DNA of 33,944 nucleotides from Acidobacteriota bacterium (GTDB lineage Bacteria; Acidobacteriota; Terriglobia; Terriglobales; Acidobacteriaceae). Below are positions 8,080 to 17,363 of the stretch, piece by piece. The stretch lies in contig JAFATF010000571.1 in NCBI GenBank assembly GCA_019244045.1, forward strand, positions 1 to 33,944, in the 5' to 3' direction. Below the pieces are notes generated by a model. The model saw only the letters and a list, made by a program, of their open reading frames with translations, had not been told where the DNA came from and did no database searches. A program made the position numbers and the translations under genes. The stretch's first letter is position 1; every line of letters begins with the position of its first letter.

Positions 8080-9525
8080 ATGCATCTCAATTCCCTCACC
8101 ATCGACCAGGTTCGAGAGGCCCTCCAGCAAGGACACACGACCGCCATACGTTTGACGGAAAGCTTCTACGCAAGAATTGAGGTCGAAGACGCTGCCATCG
8201 GCGCTTACTTAACGTTGTCGAAGGAACGCGCTTTGCAGAAGGCAGCTCGCATCGATGCCCTCGTGTCCCGCGGAGAGCAGTTACCCTGCCTGGCCGGTGT
8301 GCCGGTGGGAATCAAAGACGTCATGGCAACCAGGGATGTGCGGACGACAGCGGGTTCGAAGATTTTGGCCAACTATATCCCACCCTACGATTCGACGGCG
8401 GTAGCGCGACTCGAGCACGCCGGCGCCATCGTGCTCGGCAAGATGAACTGCGATGAGTTCGCTATGGGATCCTCGAATGAGAACTCCGCCTATCGCCCGG
8501 TGCACAACCCGAGGGACTTGAGCCGGGTACCGGGCGGCTCCTCGGGGGGTTCGGCGGCCGCCGTGGCCGCCGGAATGGCGGTCGCGGCCTTAGGGTCCGA
8601 TACTGGAGGCTCGATCCGGCAGCCGGCCGCGTTCTGTGGAGTTGTAGGTCTGATGCCGACCTACGGCCGGGTCTCGCGTTATGGCCTCATTGCCTTCGCC
8701 TCCTCGCTCGATCGGATTGGCCCGCTCGCGAAAACGGTAAAGGATGCCGCCATTTTGTTGCATACAATCGCGGGGCGCGATGCCATGGACGCTACCTCGG
8801 CCGATCTTCCTGTCCCTGACTACGTGGCCGAGCTAGATAAGCCCGTCGCCGGGCTCCGTTTGGGCATTCCCCGGGAATACTTTGCTGATGGACTCGATGG
8901 GGAAGTTCGCGTCGCTGTCGAAGCCGCCATTGAGAAACTGGGCTCGCTCGGATGCGAAATCGTGCCCATTTCCTTGCCCCATACCGAGTACGCCATCCCC
9001 ACCTACTATCTCGTCGCCACCGCAGAAGCCTCCTCGAACCTGGCGCGTTACGACGGCGTGCGCTACGGTTACCGTGCCAGCGGAGTACAGTCCCTGTCTG
9101 AAATGTACGAACGAACGCGCGACGCGGGCTTCGGGCCGGAGGTAAAGCGCCGAATTATGCTAGGCACGTACGCACTGAGCGCGGGCTATTACCAGGCCTA
9201 TTATTTGAAGGCGCAGCGCGTGCGCACTTTGCTCGCCCGGGATTTTGACCAGGCTTTTCAGAAAGTGGACGTGATCGTGACCCCTACCAGCCCCACCCCG
9301 GCATTCAAGCTTAGCGAGAAGACTACCGACCCTCTGGCCATGTATCTCGCCGATGTGTACACGGTTACAGCGGATCTGGTGGGCATCCCCGGAATTTCGG
9401 TACCCTGCGGCGAGACTACACAAGGACTACCCGTTGGATTGCAAATCCTTGGACGGCACTTCGATGAGGGAACGATCTTGCACCTAGCGCACCAATACGA
9501 GAAGAATCGAGCCCACGGTGCTTGA
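8080..9525 (+). CDS. gatA: Asp-tRNA(Asn)/Glu-tRNA(Gln) amidotransferase subunit A
   Basis: Amidase-signature subunit that releases ammonia from glutamine for the GatB transamidation site. The Ser-cisSer-Lys triad is intact: K79 in PVGIKDVM, S154 in [10 protein letters not shown] and S178 in [12 protein letters not shown], at the same residue numbers I recall for characterised GatA. Length (481 aa) is standard. The start ATG has only a distant GGAG (8061-8064, 15 nt away), so translation may be coupled to gatC. Presence of GatCA implies the organism makes Gln-tRNA and/or Asn-tRNA by transamidation. The gene ends convergently with the RG-rich receiver-like gene. Confidence 0.96.
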   Translation: MHLNSLTIDQVREALQQGHTTAIRLTESFYARIEVEDAAIGAYLTLSKERALQKAARIDALVSRGEQLPCLAGVPVGIKDVMATRDVRTTAGSKILANYIPPYDSTAVARLEHAGAIVLGKMNCDEFAMGSSNENSAYRPVHNPRDLSRVPGGSSGGSAAAVAAGMAVAALGSDTGGSIRQPAAFCGVVGLMPTYGRVSRYGLIAFASSLDRIGPLAKTVKDAAILLHTIAGRDAMDATSADLPVPDYVAELDKPVAGLRLGIPREYFADGLDGEVRVAVEAAIEKLGSLGCEIVPISLPHTEYAIPTYYLVATAEASSNLARYDGVRYGYRASGVQSLSEMYERTRDAGFGPEVKRRIMLGTYALSAGYYQAYYLKAQRVRTLLARDFDQAFQKVDVIVTPTSPTPAFKLSEKTTDPLAMYLADVYTVTADLVGIPGISVPCGETTQGLPVGLQILGRHFDEGTILHLAHQYEKNRAHGA

Positions 9526-9648
9526 ATAGCGCGGGCACACAGCCGGGAACCGAATGAGAAGGGTTCACCATGCAAAGCCCGATGCTGCACTGGGCGTTTG
9601 CGGGGCGAAGAGGCCGAGATCTGCGAGGTGACCGAGCAGGGGGTGGTT

Positions 9649-10329
9649 TTATCCTTCGAGCGTTTCCTCTTCCGGCGCCCCGTGCCGGCGCAGCAATTGC
9701 GGTAGGTTTTGGCTGAAGGCGGAGCGCGGCAACACCATATCGCATCCCGCTTCATGGGCTTTCTGTTTGAGATCCCCTTGCACGTGAGAAAGAAATCCGA
9801 TGATCGAGGTCCCTTTCTTCAGCTTGGCTTTCAATTTGGGAATTACCGTCAGGGGCCGCGCGTTGGAGTTGTTGAGATCGAAGATCAGCAGCGAGGGCAG
9901 CTCCTCGCCATTTTTCTTCATGCGATCGATCAATTCCTTATCGTTCTTCACAAACTCGACTTTTACGTTAAGTTTTCGGGCGGTCTCCTGAATCTTGGCG
10001 AAAAAGAACAAATCATCAACAAAGGCAAAGATGCGGGAAGTCGCGTCCTCTTGCAGGGCAGGCAGCGGTTCGGGATCGATCGGCCGGTACGCACTGCTAA
10101 AGCTGGTTCGTGCCCCGCGCTGATTTCTGCCTGCACCATTGTTGCCGTTGCCGTTCAGCACGGCACGATAGCTATGATCCATAGGTGCCGTGTAGATGCC
10201 GTCTTTATTGTTGCGGCTCCCGCCGCTACGGGTATGCTGTTGCTGTCCGCGATGATTGGGGGGACGACGGCCACGGCGTCGGCGGCCGCGCCCTCCGGGA
10301 CCGGAAGGTCGATCAGGTCCTACATTCAT
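9649..10329 (-). CDS. Arg/Gly-rich N-terminus fused to a receiver-like (CheY-type) domain
   Basis: Two-part protein of 226 aa. Residues 1-80 are a strongly basic, Arg/Gly/Asn-rich, probably disordered tail (e.g. GRGRRRRGRRPP at 13-24), of the kind that binds nucleic acid. Residues 98-215 have a receiver-like pattern: acidic pair D105-D106 after a beta strand, a possible phospho-acceptor D151 in LLIFDLNN, S181 at the switch Ser/Thr position in IIGFLS, and R202 where receivers keep an invariant lysine. There is no output domain beyond this. The start ATG has GGAAAAGAG upstream. No histidine kinase is nearby. An orphan response regulator or a phosphorylation-independent adaptor are both possible; the function is unknown. 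Confidence 0.7.
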   Translation of the reverse strand: MNVGPDRPSGPGGRGRRRRGRRPPNHRGQQQHTRSGGSRNNKDGIYTAPMDHSYRAVLNGNGNNGAGRNQRGARTSFSSAYRPIDPEPLPALQEDATSRIFAFVDDLFFFAKIQETARKLNVKVEFVKNDKELIDRMKKNGEELPSLLIFDLNNSNARPLTVIPKLKAKLKKGTSIIGFLSHVQGDLKQKAHEAGCDMVLPRSAFSQNLPQLLRRHGAPEEETLEG

Positions 10330-11221
10330 AACACTCTTTTCCGGCAGTCTTGCTTTTCCGTTCGGAAGGAGGACTGCTCATTGCTTACTCTTGCCGTTAG
10401 CTCGAGTACCCACCCGGCGTACATTCTCGGGATACGCACGGGAAATCCACCGCGAAGAAAACCTCATTCGTGAATGATCTTTTCCGTTAGGGCGTCTGGA
10501 GCTGATCGGCGCTCGGGCCGGCGCAGGAGCGCGGCTGTTAGGAACATCTTGATGGTACCCGCTCATGGCGGCCCAGTGCAAGGGCAAAGTACCCGCGGTT
10601 TTGCACAAAAGTCACCTTAGAAATAACTTCTTTGTGCAGCGACGTAAGCGAAACGAAAGGTCTATACACTGCCGCGTACTTCCGTAGCAATTAGACGGAG
10701 CATGACGGTTCGGAGATGCAAAACTAGAGACCTATCCCGAGTTGTCGACGGCCGTGCGCCTCGAGGCGAGTAGACTAGTTCCTTTCCGTCTCCCTGGCGC
10801 CAGAGCACCCCTTTCCCCTCATCGCGAAACAGGAACACGCGTTCAAGGAACTCGGCTGCTATTCAGGGGCGACGCGGCCAGATCACGGCAGCGTGTCAGG
10901 TGCGCCTCGCTGGTCTTTGCCGGACCAGAAAACTTTTGCGCCAAACTGGGAATGCGTTTTTTTTGATAGCGGCAATAACAGGCTGAATTCCGACCTGCCA
11001 GGTCTCCGCTCCATGCCTTGCCGAGGCTGCCGTTTCTTTCGTGCGCCTACGCGTCGGTGATGCTTTCGCGGCCTGCTGGCCGAGCTACTCGAGTACCTCG
11101 ACGGCCGGCAGCATGTCATTCTGCCTGCGCCCTGCTCTCGATCGCCCCTGGGGAGCAGTGATGGTGATTTCTGTTTATGACGGGTGCTCTCGATGAAAAA
11201 GATAGTACCTGGGGTTCGCAG
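10330..11221. other. Gene-poor region between the receiver-like gene and rpoN
   Basis: Roughly 890 bases with no gene I can defend. It holds the possible ankyrin remnant at 10467-10639 (listed separately), a 12-bp perfect palindrome CGCCTCGAGGCG at 10757-10768, and a run of eight T at 10957-10964 without a convincing GC-rich stem. The remaining small frames look like chance translations. Confidence 0.6.
10467..10639 (-). pseudogene. Possible frameshifted ankyrin-repeat remnant
   Basis: Read on the minus strand, three consecutive frames together resemble one ankyrin repeat. HKEVISKVTFVQNRG runs from about 10636 to 10592, then TLPLHWAAMSG and a following HQDV run from 10590 to 10543, then FLTAALLRRP to SAPDALTEK runs from 10544 to about 10479. 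The LPLHWAAMSG core is the recognisable TPLHxAAxxG signature. At least two frameshifts would be needed, and no longer intact frame exists on either side, so it would be a decayed fragment. The match is short and could be chance. Confidence 0.3.
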
Positions 11222-12985
11222 TTATTGCTTGACTCTGCGCTGATGAGTGCTGGGAATGCGCATATCTTCCCGATATTTGGCCACCGTGCGGCGAGTCACC
11301 TGGATGCCCTGCGATTGAAGGATGCGGGTAATCTGCTCGTCGGTTAGGGGCCGAGTCGGATCTTCTTCCTCGATGAGCTTCTTGACTCGGCGTTTGAGGA
11401 TGAGCAGCGACGTGGCCCCGCCCTCCGGACCATTGACGCTCTCGCTGAAGAAGTAACGCAGCTCAAAGACCCCTTGGGGAGTGTGGGCGTATTTGTTGGC
11501 CACCGCGCGACTCACGGTCGAAGGATGGACGCCGATTTCTTCCGCGACCTCCTTGATCATCATGGGTTTTAGCTGATCAATGCCTTTTTCAAGAAAATCC
11601 TGCTGTCGCCCCACAATCGCGTAACAGACCTTCATGATGGTCTGTTTGCGCTGCTCAATATTCTTGATCAATTGGATGGCACTCTTGTAGCGCTCTTTGA
11701 CGTAGTTGCGGGTGTCCTTGTCATTGCCGTCCTTGGTTAACAAGCGCTTGTAGGCGGGGTTCAGGCGAAGCGTCGGCAAATCTTCATCGTTCATCACCAC
11801 CAGCCACTCGTCGCCGTGCTTGACAAAAGCCACATCCGGCTCGATCAGCCGGGGTTGAACGGTGTTGTAGCGCAGACCGGGACGGGGATCGAGAGTGCGG
11901 ATGAATTCAAGCGCAGCCAGAACCGCCTCGATGGGACGAGAGATCGCTTTCGCGATCTCTTTGTGCTGCTTCAGCTGCAATGCCCGCAGATGCTGGTCCA
12001 CGACGGCGACGGCGTCCTGAATCACTTCAGCAGTGTGGCCGTCGTGCATGGGTTGGCGGTGTTCTTCGAGGTTGCGTTGGTGGAAGCGCAACTGGTAGAG
12101 CAGGCATTCACGCAGATCGCGGCAGGCAACCCCGGGCGGGTCCATTTGCCGAACGATCTCAACCGCGTCGCGCAGCGCCGTATGATCAAAGCTCGGTCGA
12201 AAGGAGACGGGTGGGCGCGCGGGCTGGTTTTCCACAAGCGCCGCCACTTCCGCTCGCAACGCCACTGCCGTAGAAGCTGGCGTCGGCTGTTCGGGAAGCT
12301 CAAGCGATCGGTCGGACCAAGCAGTAGGCACGGGCACGTGATTGCTCGACGGCTCCAGTTGCCCAGGTTCCGCTTCGGTAGGCCCGAGTCCAAGGGCCGC
12401 TGCATCCGCCACCACGCTTTCCGCCTTGGCCGCATCTTGCTCAGGAGCTGCCGGAGGAGCGATACCGAGCAGCTCGTCATCGGTGGCGATCAGGTAGCCG
12501 TCCTCGTTCAGATTACCAATGACCAACTCCGCGGCCTCGCGCACATTGGCACGCGTCGGAATCGAACCGAGCTGCCACATCAGATGGTCGGTTAAATTAC
12601 TTGGCTTCGACAGGAAATTCTCGAAGGACGGCCGCTCGATCTCCTCCATCTGTCCCGGACTACGGAAACCGGGATCCAAATATTCCTGGAAAAATGAACC
12701 AAAATCGATCTCTTCGAAGGGATCTTTCTTATCGACCGCCGCAACCGGATTTTCTTCGACCGGCGAGGGGCGTTCACGCTCCTCCTCGCGCTTCTCCACA
12801 TCATCCACGAGAGGCACCGCATCATCGAGTTCTTCGAGAACAGGATTTTCTACCATCTCGGTATTGATCATGTCCTTGAGCTCAAGTTTATTGAGCGCAA
12901 GGACGCTGACCATCTGCACCAGCCCTGGAGTCAGGATCTGCCGCTGTGATACCTTCAGGCTTAGTCTGTGTTGCAATAAAACCAT
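11222..12985 (-). CDS. rpoN: RNA polymerase sigma-54 factor
   Basis: Sigma factor that directs RNA polymerase to -24/-12 promoters and needs AAA+ activators. Region I is at the N-terminus (QHRLSLKVSQRQILTPGLVQMVSVL), followed by an acidic region II, the core-binding domain (NLNEDGYL, then RQMDPPGVACRDL), the helix-turn-helix (VHPSTVSRAVANKY), and the C-terminal RpoN box RRTVAKYRE. The ATG at 12985 is chosen over a GTG at 13048 because region I should be N-terminal; it gives 587 aa. That is about 100 residues longer than usual, because a low-complexity Ala/Pro/Glu-rich segment (12185-12457) interrupts the core-binding domain. It lies downstream of lptB, the gene order common in proteobacteria, with 189 bases between them. 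Confidence 0.95.
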   Translation of the reverse strand: MVLLQHRLSLKVSQRQILTPGLVQMVSVLALNKLELKDMINTEMVENPVLEELDDAVPLVDDVEKREEERERPSPVEENPVAAVDKKDPFEEIDFGSFFQEYLDPGFRSPGQMEEIERPSFENFLSKPSNLTDHLMWQLGSIPTRANVREAAELVIGNLNEDGYLIATDDELLGIAPPAAPEQDAAKAESVVADAAALGLGPTEAEPGQLEPSSNHVPVPTAWSDRSLELPEQPTPASTAVALRAEVAALVENQPARPPVSFRPSFDHTALRDAVEIVRQMDPPGVACRDLRECLLYQLRFHQRNLEEHRQPMHDGHTAEVIQDAVAVVDQHLRALQLKQHKEIAKAISRPIEAVLAALEFIRTLDPRPGLRYNTVQPRLIEPDVAFVKHGDEWLVVMNDEDLPTLRLNPAYKRLLTKDGNDKDTRNYVKERYKSAIQLIKNIEQRKQTIMKVCYAIVGRQQDFLEKGIDQLKPMMIKEVAEEIGVHPSTVSRAVANKYAHTPQGVFELRYFFSESVNGPEGGATSLLILKRRVKKLIEEEDPTRPLTDEQITRILQSQGIQVTRRTVAKYREDMRIPSTHQRRVKQ

Positions 12986-13174
12986 GAATTCGTCCCGGTC
13001 CTCGAGTTCTTGCTCCTCGCTTCGGGTACCCTGCCTCCGTCCCGGCACCTATTATCAGTCGACAGGCGGAATCTTGTCAGTGACGGCGGTAACCCGCTAG
13101 TCTCGCTTTTGTTTGCCTGCTTTCTCGTCTTTGTGCCTCGCGATAATGCTTCGGCGCCTTGGACCTGAGGACGC

Positions 13175-13903
13175 TTAAACCAGCGAAAAACTCTCGCCCA
13201 GGTACACTCTCCGCACTTCCGGGTCGCTGCCCAATTGCTCGGGCGTGCCGGCACGAAAGATGCGACCTTCATTGATGATATAGGCGCGATCGGTAACCGA
13301 CAGCGTCTCGCGGACATTGTGGTCGGTAATCAACAGGCCTATGCCTGCCGATTTCAGGTCAAAAATTATTTTCTGCAGGTCGAGCACGGCAATCGGGTCG
13401 ATGCCGGAAAAAGGCTCGTCCAGCAATATGAAACTGGGGCTTATGCACAAGCAGCGGGCGATTTCCACGCGCCGGCGCTCGCCCCCCGATAAGGCCCATC
13501 CCCGATTGCAGCGAACCTGGTCGATACCCAACTGCTCGATGAGCTTCTCCATGCGCGTCTTGCGCTCATGCCAGGAGAGCTTTTGCGCCTCCAACACGGC
13601 CAGGATGTTCTCCTCGACCGTCAATTTGCGGAAGACCGAGGGCTCCTGCGGAAGGTAGCTGATGCCATAGTGCCGCGCCCGAAGATACATGGGCACATCG
13701 GTAATATCCTCATTGTCGATTAGCACCCGGCCGGTATCGGGGGGAATCAGACCAACGATGGCGTAAAACGAGGTAGTTTTTCCGGCGCCGTTAGGCCCCA
13801 GCAAGCCGACAACCTCGCCTTGCTCCACCCGTACGCTCACTCCATTTACTACCCGGCGACCACGGTAACTCTTTCCAATTCCGTCGGTTGCCAGCGTACG
13901 CAT
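13175..13903 (-). CDS. lptB: LPS export ABC transporter ATP-binding protein LptB
   Basis: Cytoplasmic ATPase of the LptB2FG complex that extracts lipopolysaccharide from the inner membrane. Walker [10 protein letters not shown] is at 36-44, the ABC signature [13 protein letters not shown] starts at 138, and Walker B ILLDEPF is at 159-165 followed by SGIDPIAV. The [18 protein letters not shown] stretch is LptB-typical. At 242 aa it has the normal length. Its ATG (13901-13903) touches the TAG stop of the preceding lptC/A-like gene with zero spacing, so the two are almost certainly co-transcribed and translationally coupled. The permeases LptF/LptG are not in the window. Confidence 0.95.
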   Translation of the reverse strand: MRTLATDGIGKSYRGRRVVNGVSVRVEQGEVVGLLGPNGAGKTTSFYAIVGLIPPDTGRVLIDNEDITDVPMYLRARHYGISYLPQEPSVFRKLTVEENILAVLEAQKLSWHERKTRMEKLIEQLGIDQVRCNRGWALSGGERRRVEIARCLCISPSFILLDEPFSGIDPIAVLDLQKIIFDLKSAGIGLLITDHNVRETLSVTDRAYIINEGRIFRAGTPEQLGSDPEVRRVYLGESFSLV

Positions 13904-16453
13904 CTAACGGGCCACTCGCGTTTCGGAAAACGCAGGCGAGTTCGCCTTACCTTCCACGAGCACCCTATCATCGCGTTTATAGAAAGTCAACGAATCGCCC
14001 GTAACCTGCCCCCGTTCGGCATCAAAAATGCTAGGCGATCCGCCGGTCAGCACAAATCGGTCGTCAGATGCGGTGTAAACGAGGTGGGTGCCTAAGCCGC
14101 GACGTTTAGGCTGGGTGATGACCACGTGCCCGTCGGCGACGATCTTATCGATCTTGTCCGTCCCAGCGGTCAAGTTCGCGTTCAGGGCACCAGAAGCTGA
14201 CGGCGGGCCTACGCCTTGCGTCGAAACCCTCAGCCCCGATTGAGGGTTGCTGCTGAGAGGAGGAGTCGAATCCGTCGGCGACTCCCGCGGCAGCCAAAAT
14301 ACATCGGAATCGTCGGAGGTAAGGGTTGCGTCCTCGCTTTTAGACACCACTCGGCCGCTGAAATGAGCTCGCCGCTCATTGTCGAAATAGGTCAAATGAT
14401 CTGAAACGATGTGAACCGGCGTCTGCTTTCTGTTGGAATCGCTTTGAGTGAAGACGGTCGATACGCGGTAGTCCGGCGTGCCGTCGGCCAAGACGCTGCG
14501 CGCATCGCGGTCAAAAACTATGATGGGAGCCTGTACCACGCTGTTCGTCTGCCACAGGCGGGCATTGCCCGTATAGGTGGCCAGCCCAGGGTTGCGGTGC
14601 GAAACCATGTTGATCGCCGTAATATGGATCGGGTCGGAAGAGGACAGCAAGGCGCCATTGGGCTGTTCTTTTAGGTCGCTGTACGTACTCTTCACGTCGC
14701 CTTCGGCCCAGGCATCCCCCTTATCGCGGTCCATGCGCATCTCGCGCGCGGTGGTCGTCATCCCACCCTGGACAAAACGCGGCGAACCATGCAGATACAG
14801 CATCTGGTCTCGGGGGGTGTACAGCGCGCGATCACCCCACGCCTTCCGCCCGGCGTCGACGTAGGTCACACGTCCGGTTTCGACGATTGATTCAATTCCG
14901 CCCGAAGGCTGAAAAGCCGCATCCAGCGCGTCACTGGTAGAAATGCGATCTGGCTCGCCGGGAGCAGCGTTGAGGATGCGAGCATCGGCAGCGCCGTGAA
15001 CCGATTTCAGTCGGCTCTGGTCATCGAATTGAGCGAAGAATTTTTGCGCGGTAATCACCGTAATTTGGCCGCGGGCACCATCACTCGGCACAATCGTGAT
15101 CTTGGGCGGGCCCGACGTAACCGCGCTATTTAAACTCTTGCCCTGGTTGCCTACAAAGAAATCCACGATCGGCGCGTTGACGATGATGTCCTCAGGCATA
15201 GACCTGTCGGAGGGTTTCTGGCCGGCGGCGCTACTCAGTGGCTGGTCAGGCTTGTTGCCGCCGACGTGGTGCTCGATGATTCTGACATTCTGCTCAGCGC
15301 GTGCCGTGGTCAGGATGTTCCTTCCGGTGAAATGAAACAGAGCACGCCCACAGTCACCTTCCATGGGCTGCCGCCCCTGATTCTCCCCGTGGACGTTTCC
15401 GGTCAGAATTGCTAACCGCAGTAAATTACGAGGCGAAGGCTGGGCCAAACTGCTCGCCTGGGACAGGCTTGCTGGGGGCGGGGGCTCGGCACCTTTTGTT
15501 TGCCGGGCTGCCGGCGAAGATATCTGGCGGGCCGAAGTATTGTGGCGGGCGGCAACCATGCCGAACTTGGCGTCTGTGGGGCTCCCCTCCGGAACCATGA
15601 ACAGATCGGCCCGATCGGAGCGCGCATCGATGGGAGAATCTCCGTCCATATGAATCTTGACATGACCGGTTCCCACCATGCGCTCGAGCGAGTTGTCCTG
15701 CCGCAGAAAAATTGTCCCGTAATCGGATTGGTAACTTTCCGGACCGTGCACCAGATGGGGATCATTGAGATCCACCGTTTTCGGCTCGCGATGGATAATG
15801 CCATGCGTGGCATCGAGAATACCCGCCGATGAACCCGTCAGCACCACATGCACTTGCGAGTGCATATCGAGTGTGCCCTCTTTCGCCTTGTAAGTTGCCC
15901 CTAAGGCCGACCCGGTCGCTTGCTGCACCGAAAAATCCACGCGCTCAGTGGTGTAGGCATCCCCGGTCTTCTGGTTGAACACCAATCCCGAGGTGCGTAG
16001 GTGAACCGGATTCTTCAATTCCCGGGGTGTGGTTTGGTCGGGCTGGAGAACGCCTTGCGGATTAGACTCAAGATCGATCTGCACCTCTCCCCTGCCGGTG
16101 ACGATGCCGGTTTGCTGGTCGTAAATAAATTCAGAACCGTAAATCTGATCGAAGCGGTCGTGCTGCTTGCCGTAAATACTAATGGCGACGTTGTGCAATA
16201 CCGCCTGCCCACCCTGGCGGTATTGCACGGCGTTACCGGCATGAATGGTAAAAATCGTGCGCCCTTGCTCGGATTTGGAAACGGTGAACCCATTGGCAGT
16301 CTGTTGAATTTCCAGTCCCATTTTTTCTGGAATGTTATGCCCCGCGGCCACATCCGCGAGGTGGGCATAAAAGTATGCTGCGGCTACCGCCAGGGCAACC
16401 GCCGCGGCCGCCCAGGCGAACCAGCGGCGCAAGTGTGGAATCGAGACAGGCAT
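13904..16453 (-). CDS. Giant LptC/LptA (OstA-like) fusion, LPS transport bridge
   Basis: Inner-membrane-anchored periplasmic protein of 849 aa. A single N-terminal membrane helix (about 10-32) is followed by an LptC-like region (about 40-210, e.g. GLVFNQKTGDAYTTERVDF), several weak OstA-like segments, and a clear LptA/OstA-type C-terminus (about 775-840, with IVADGHVVITQ, GTHLVYTASDDRFVLTGG and GDSLTFYKRDDRVLVEGK). LptC and LptA are each near 185-190 aa in E. coli, so this single chain is far longer than their sum. It probably supplies the beta-jellyroll bridge that carries LPS from LptB2FG across the periplasm. It is immediately upstream of lptB and divergent from the ZIP gene. A perfect inverted repeat lies within codons 76-87. 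The start has no clear Shine-Dalgarno. Confidence 0.85.
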   Translation of the reverse strand: MPVSIPHLRRWFAWAAAAVALAVAAAYFYAHLADVAAGHNIPEKMGLEIQQTANGFTVSKSEQGRTIFTIHAGNAVQYRQGGQAVLHNVAISIYGKQHDRFDQIYGSEFIYDQQTGIVTGRGEVQIDLESNPQGVLQPDQTTPRELKNPVHLRTSGLVFNQKTGDAYTTERVDFSVQQATGSALGATYKAKEGTLDMHSQVHVVLTGSSAGILDATHGIIHREPKTVDLNDPHLVHGPESYQSDYGTIFLRQDNSLERMVGTGHVKIHMDGDSPIDARSDRADLFMVPEGSPTDAKFGMVAARHNTSARQISSPAARQTKGAEPPPPASLSQASSLAQPSPRNLLRLAILTGNVHGENQGRQPMEGDCGRALFHFTGRNILTTARAEQNVRIIEHHVGGNKPDQPLSSAAGQKPSDRSMPEDIIVNAPIVDFFVGNQGKSLNSAVTSGPPKITIVPSDGARGQITVITAQKFFAQFDDQSRLKSVHGAADARILNAAPGEPDRISTSDALDAAFQPSGGIESIVETGRVTYVDAGRKAWGDRALYTPRDQMLYLHGSPRFVQGGMTTTAREMRMDRDKGDAWAEGDVKSTYSDLKEQPNGALLSSSDPIHITAINMVSHRNPGLATYTGNARLWQTNSVVQAPIIVFDRDARSVLADGTPDYRVSTVFTQSDSNRKQTPVHIVSDHLTYFDNERRAHFSGRVVSKSEDATLTSDDSDVFWLPRESPTDSTPPLSSNPQSGLRVSTQGVGPPSASGALNANLTAGTDKIDKIVADGHVVITQPKRRGLGTHLVYTASDDRFVLTGGSPSIFDAERGQVTGDSLTFYKRDDRVLVEGKANSPAFSETRVAR
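16193..16228. repeat. Perfect 13-bp inverted repeat inside the lptC/A-like coding sequence
   Basis: Arm GTGCAATACCGCC (16193-16205) and arm GGCGGTATTGCAC (16216-16228) are exact reverse complements separated by 10 bases. The whole element is 36 bases, exactly codons 76-87 on the minus strand. It would make a strong hairpin in the mRNA near the 5' end of the lptC/A-lptB-rpoN unit, or a symmetrical protein-binding site in DNA. Confidence 0.85.
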
Positions 16454-16637
16454 CGGGTTTCAGTTTACTCGAAACGCAGTTCTCACTTCCGGAAAGTCAA
16501 AAGGAGGCAAGCGATCAGCGGCAACCAAGAACGGCAAAGCTGAGCTCCTGGCGATCGCTCGCGGCGGTCGCCAGGCCAGAGGCAGGCGCAGAGAGCAGTA
16601 GTGCAAAACCTGGGAACTGGTATCCTGCTGCCGCGCC

Positions 16638-17363
16638 ATGAACCCGATCCTTCTCAGCGTGCTGCTGGGCTTGACGGCTGCCGTCGCCAATGTGTTCGGC
16701 GGGGCCATCATCGTTCAGAAAAACTGGAACCGCTCGTATCTGAAATATTTCGTGGCGCTCGGCGCGGGATTCATGCTGGCTACCTCGATAGTCGAGATGG
16801 TACCCGCCAGTGTTGCTCTGCGGGGCAAACCCGCCGCCTTTTTGGTGCTCTCCGGGTACCTGATCATCCATTTTTTCGAGCACAGTGTCACCCCGCATTT
16901 TCATTTCGGTGAGGAGATTCATCCGAACGAGTTCATGGACCTACACAAAGGGTATTCGGTGTTATTCGGGCTCGTCATCCATACTTTTTTCGACGGCATC
17001 GCCATCGCCTCCGGTTTCCTGGTTTCCGACTGGCTGGGCTGGATCATCTTTCTTGCCGTGTTCCTGCACAAAATCCCCGAAGGCTTTACCGTAGCATCAG
17101 TCATGCTGGCCAGCGGTCGCAGCCGGGCCGCGGCCCGCGGGGCGTCGGTGCTGTTGGGCGCGGCCACGGTTGCTGGCGTGCTGACTATGGCCGTTTTCCG
17201 GCACAGCGTCAGCGCCGGCCTGCCACTTTCGGCGGGAGTGACCATCTATGTTGCCGCCTCCGATCTGGTGCCCGAAGTCAATAAAGAGCCGGGAGTCAGG
17301 ATGGGCTTGTTGTTATTTATGGGCGTGGGCTGCTTGTTCCTGCTCGACCATTTTTTTCATTAG
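16638..17363 (+). CDS. ZIP-family metal (zinc) transporter
   Basis: Inner-membrane divalent-metal importer of the ZIP family, probably for zinc and possibly iron or manganese. About eight membrane helices are visible in 241 aa. The two metal-site motifs are intact: HTFFDG at 115-120 (helix 4) and HKIPEG at 144-149 (helix 5). A histidine-rich stretch (H78, H82, H87, H89, H95, H103) between helices could bind metal on entry. It is closer to the bacterial ZupT/GufA-like proteins than to eukaryotic ZIPs in length. It is divergent from the LPS-transport unit and has no recognisable Zur box in the 184-base intergenic region. The ATG lacks a clear Shine-Dalgarno sequence. Confidence 0.9.
   Translation: MNPILLSVLLGLTAAVANVFGGAIIVQKNWNRSYLKYFVALGAGFMLATSIVEMVPASVALRGKPAAFLVLSGYLIIHFFEHSVTPHFHFGEEIHPNEFMDLHKGYSVLFGLVIHTFFDGIAIASGFLVSDWLGWIIFLAVFLHKIPEGFTVASVMLASGRSRAAARGASVLLGAATVAGVLTMAVFRHSVSAGLPLSAGVTIYVAASDLVPEVNKEPGVRMGLLLFMGVGCLFLLDHFFH

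Noticed and set aside
10957-10964. Run of eight T resembling a terminator tail
   Set aside because: The preceding bases form only 3-bp stems and no plus-strand gene ends there.
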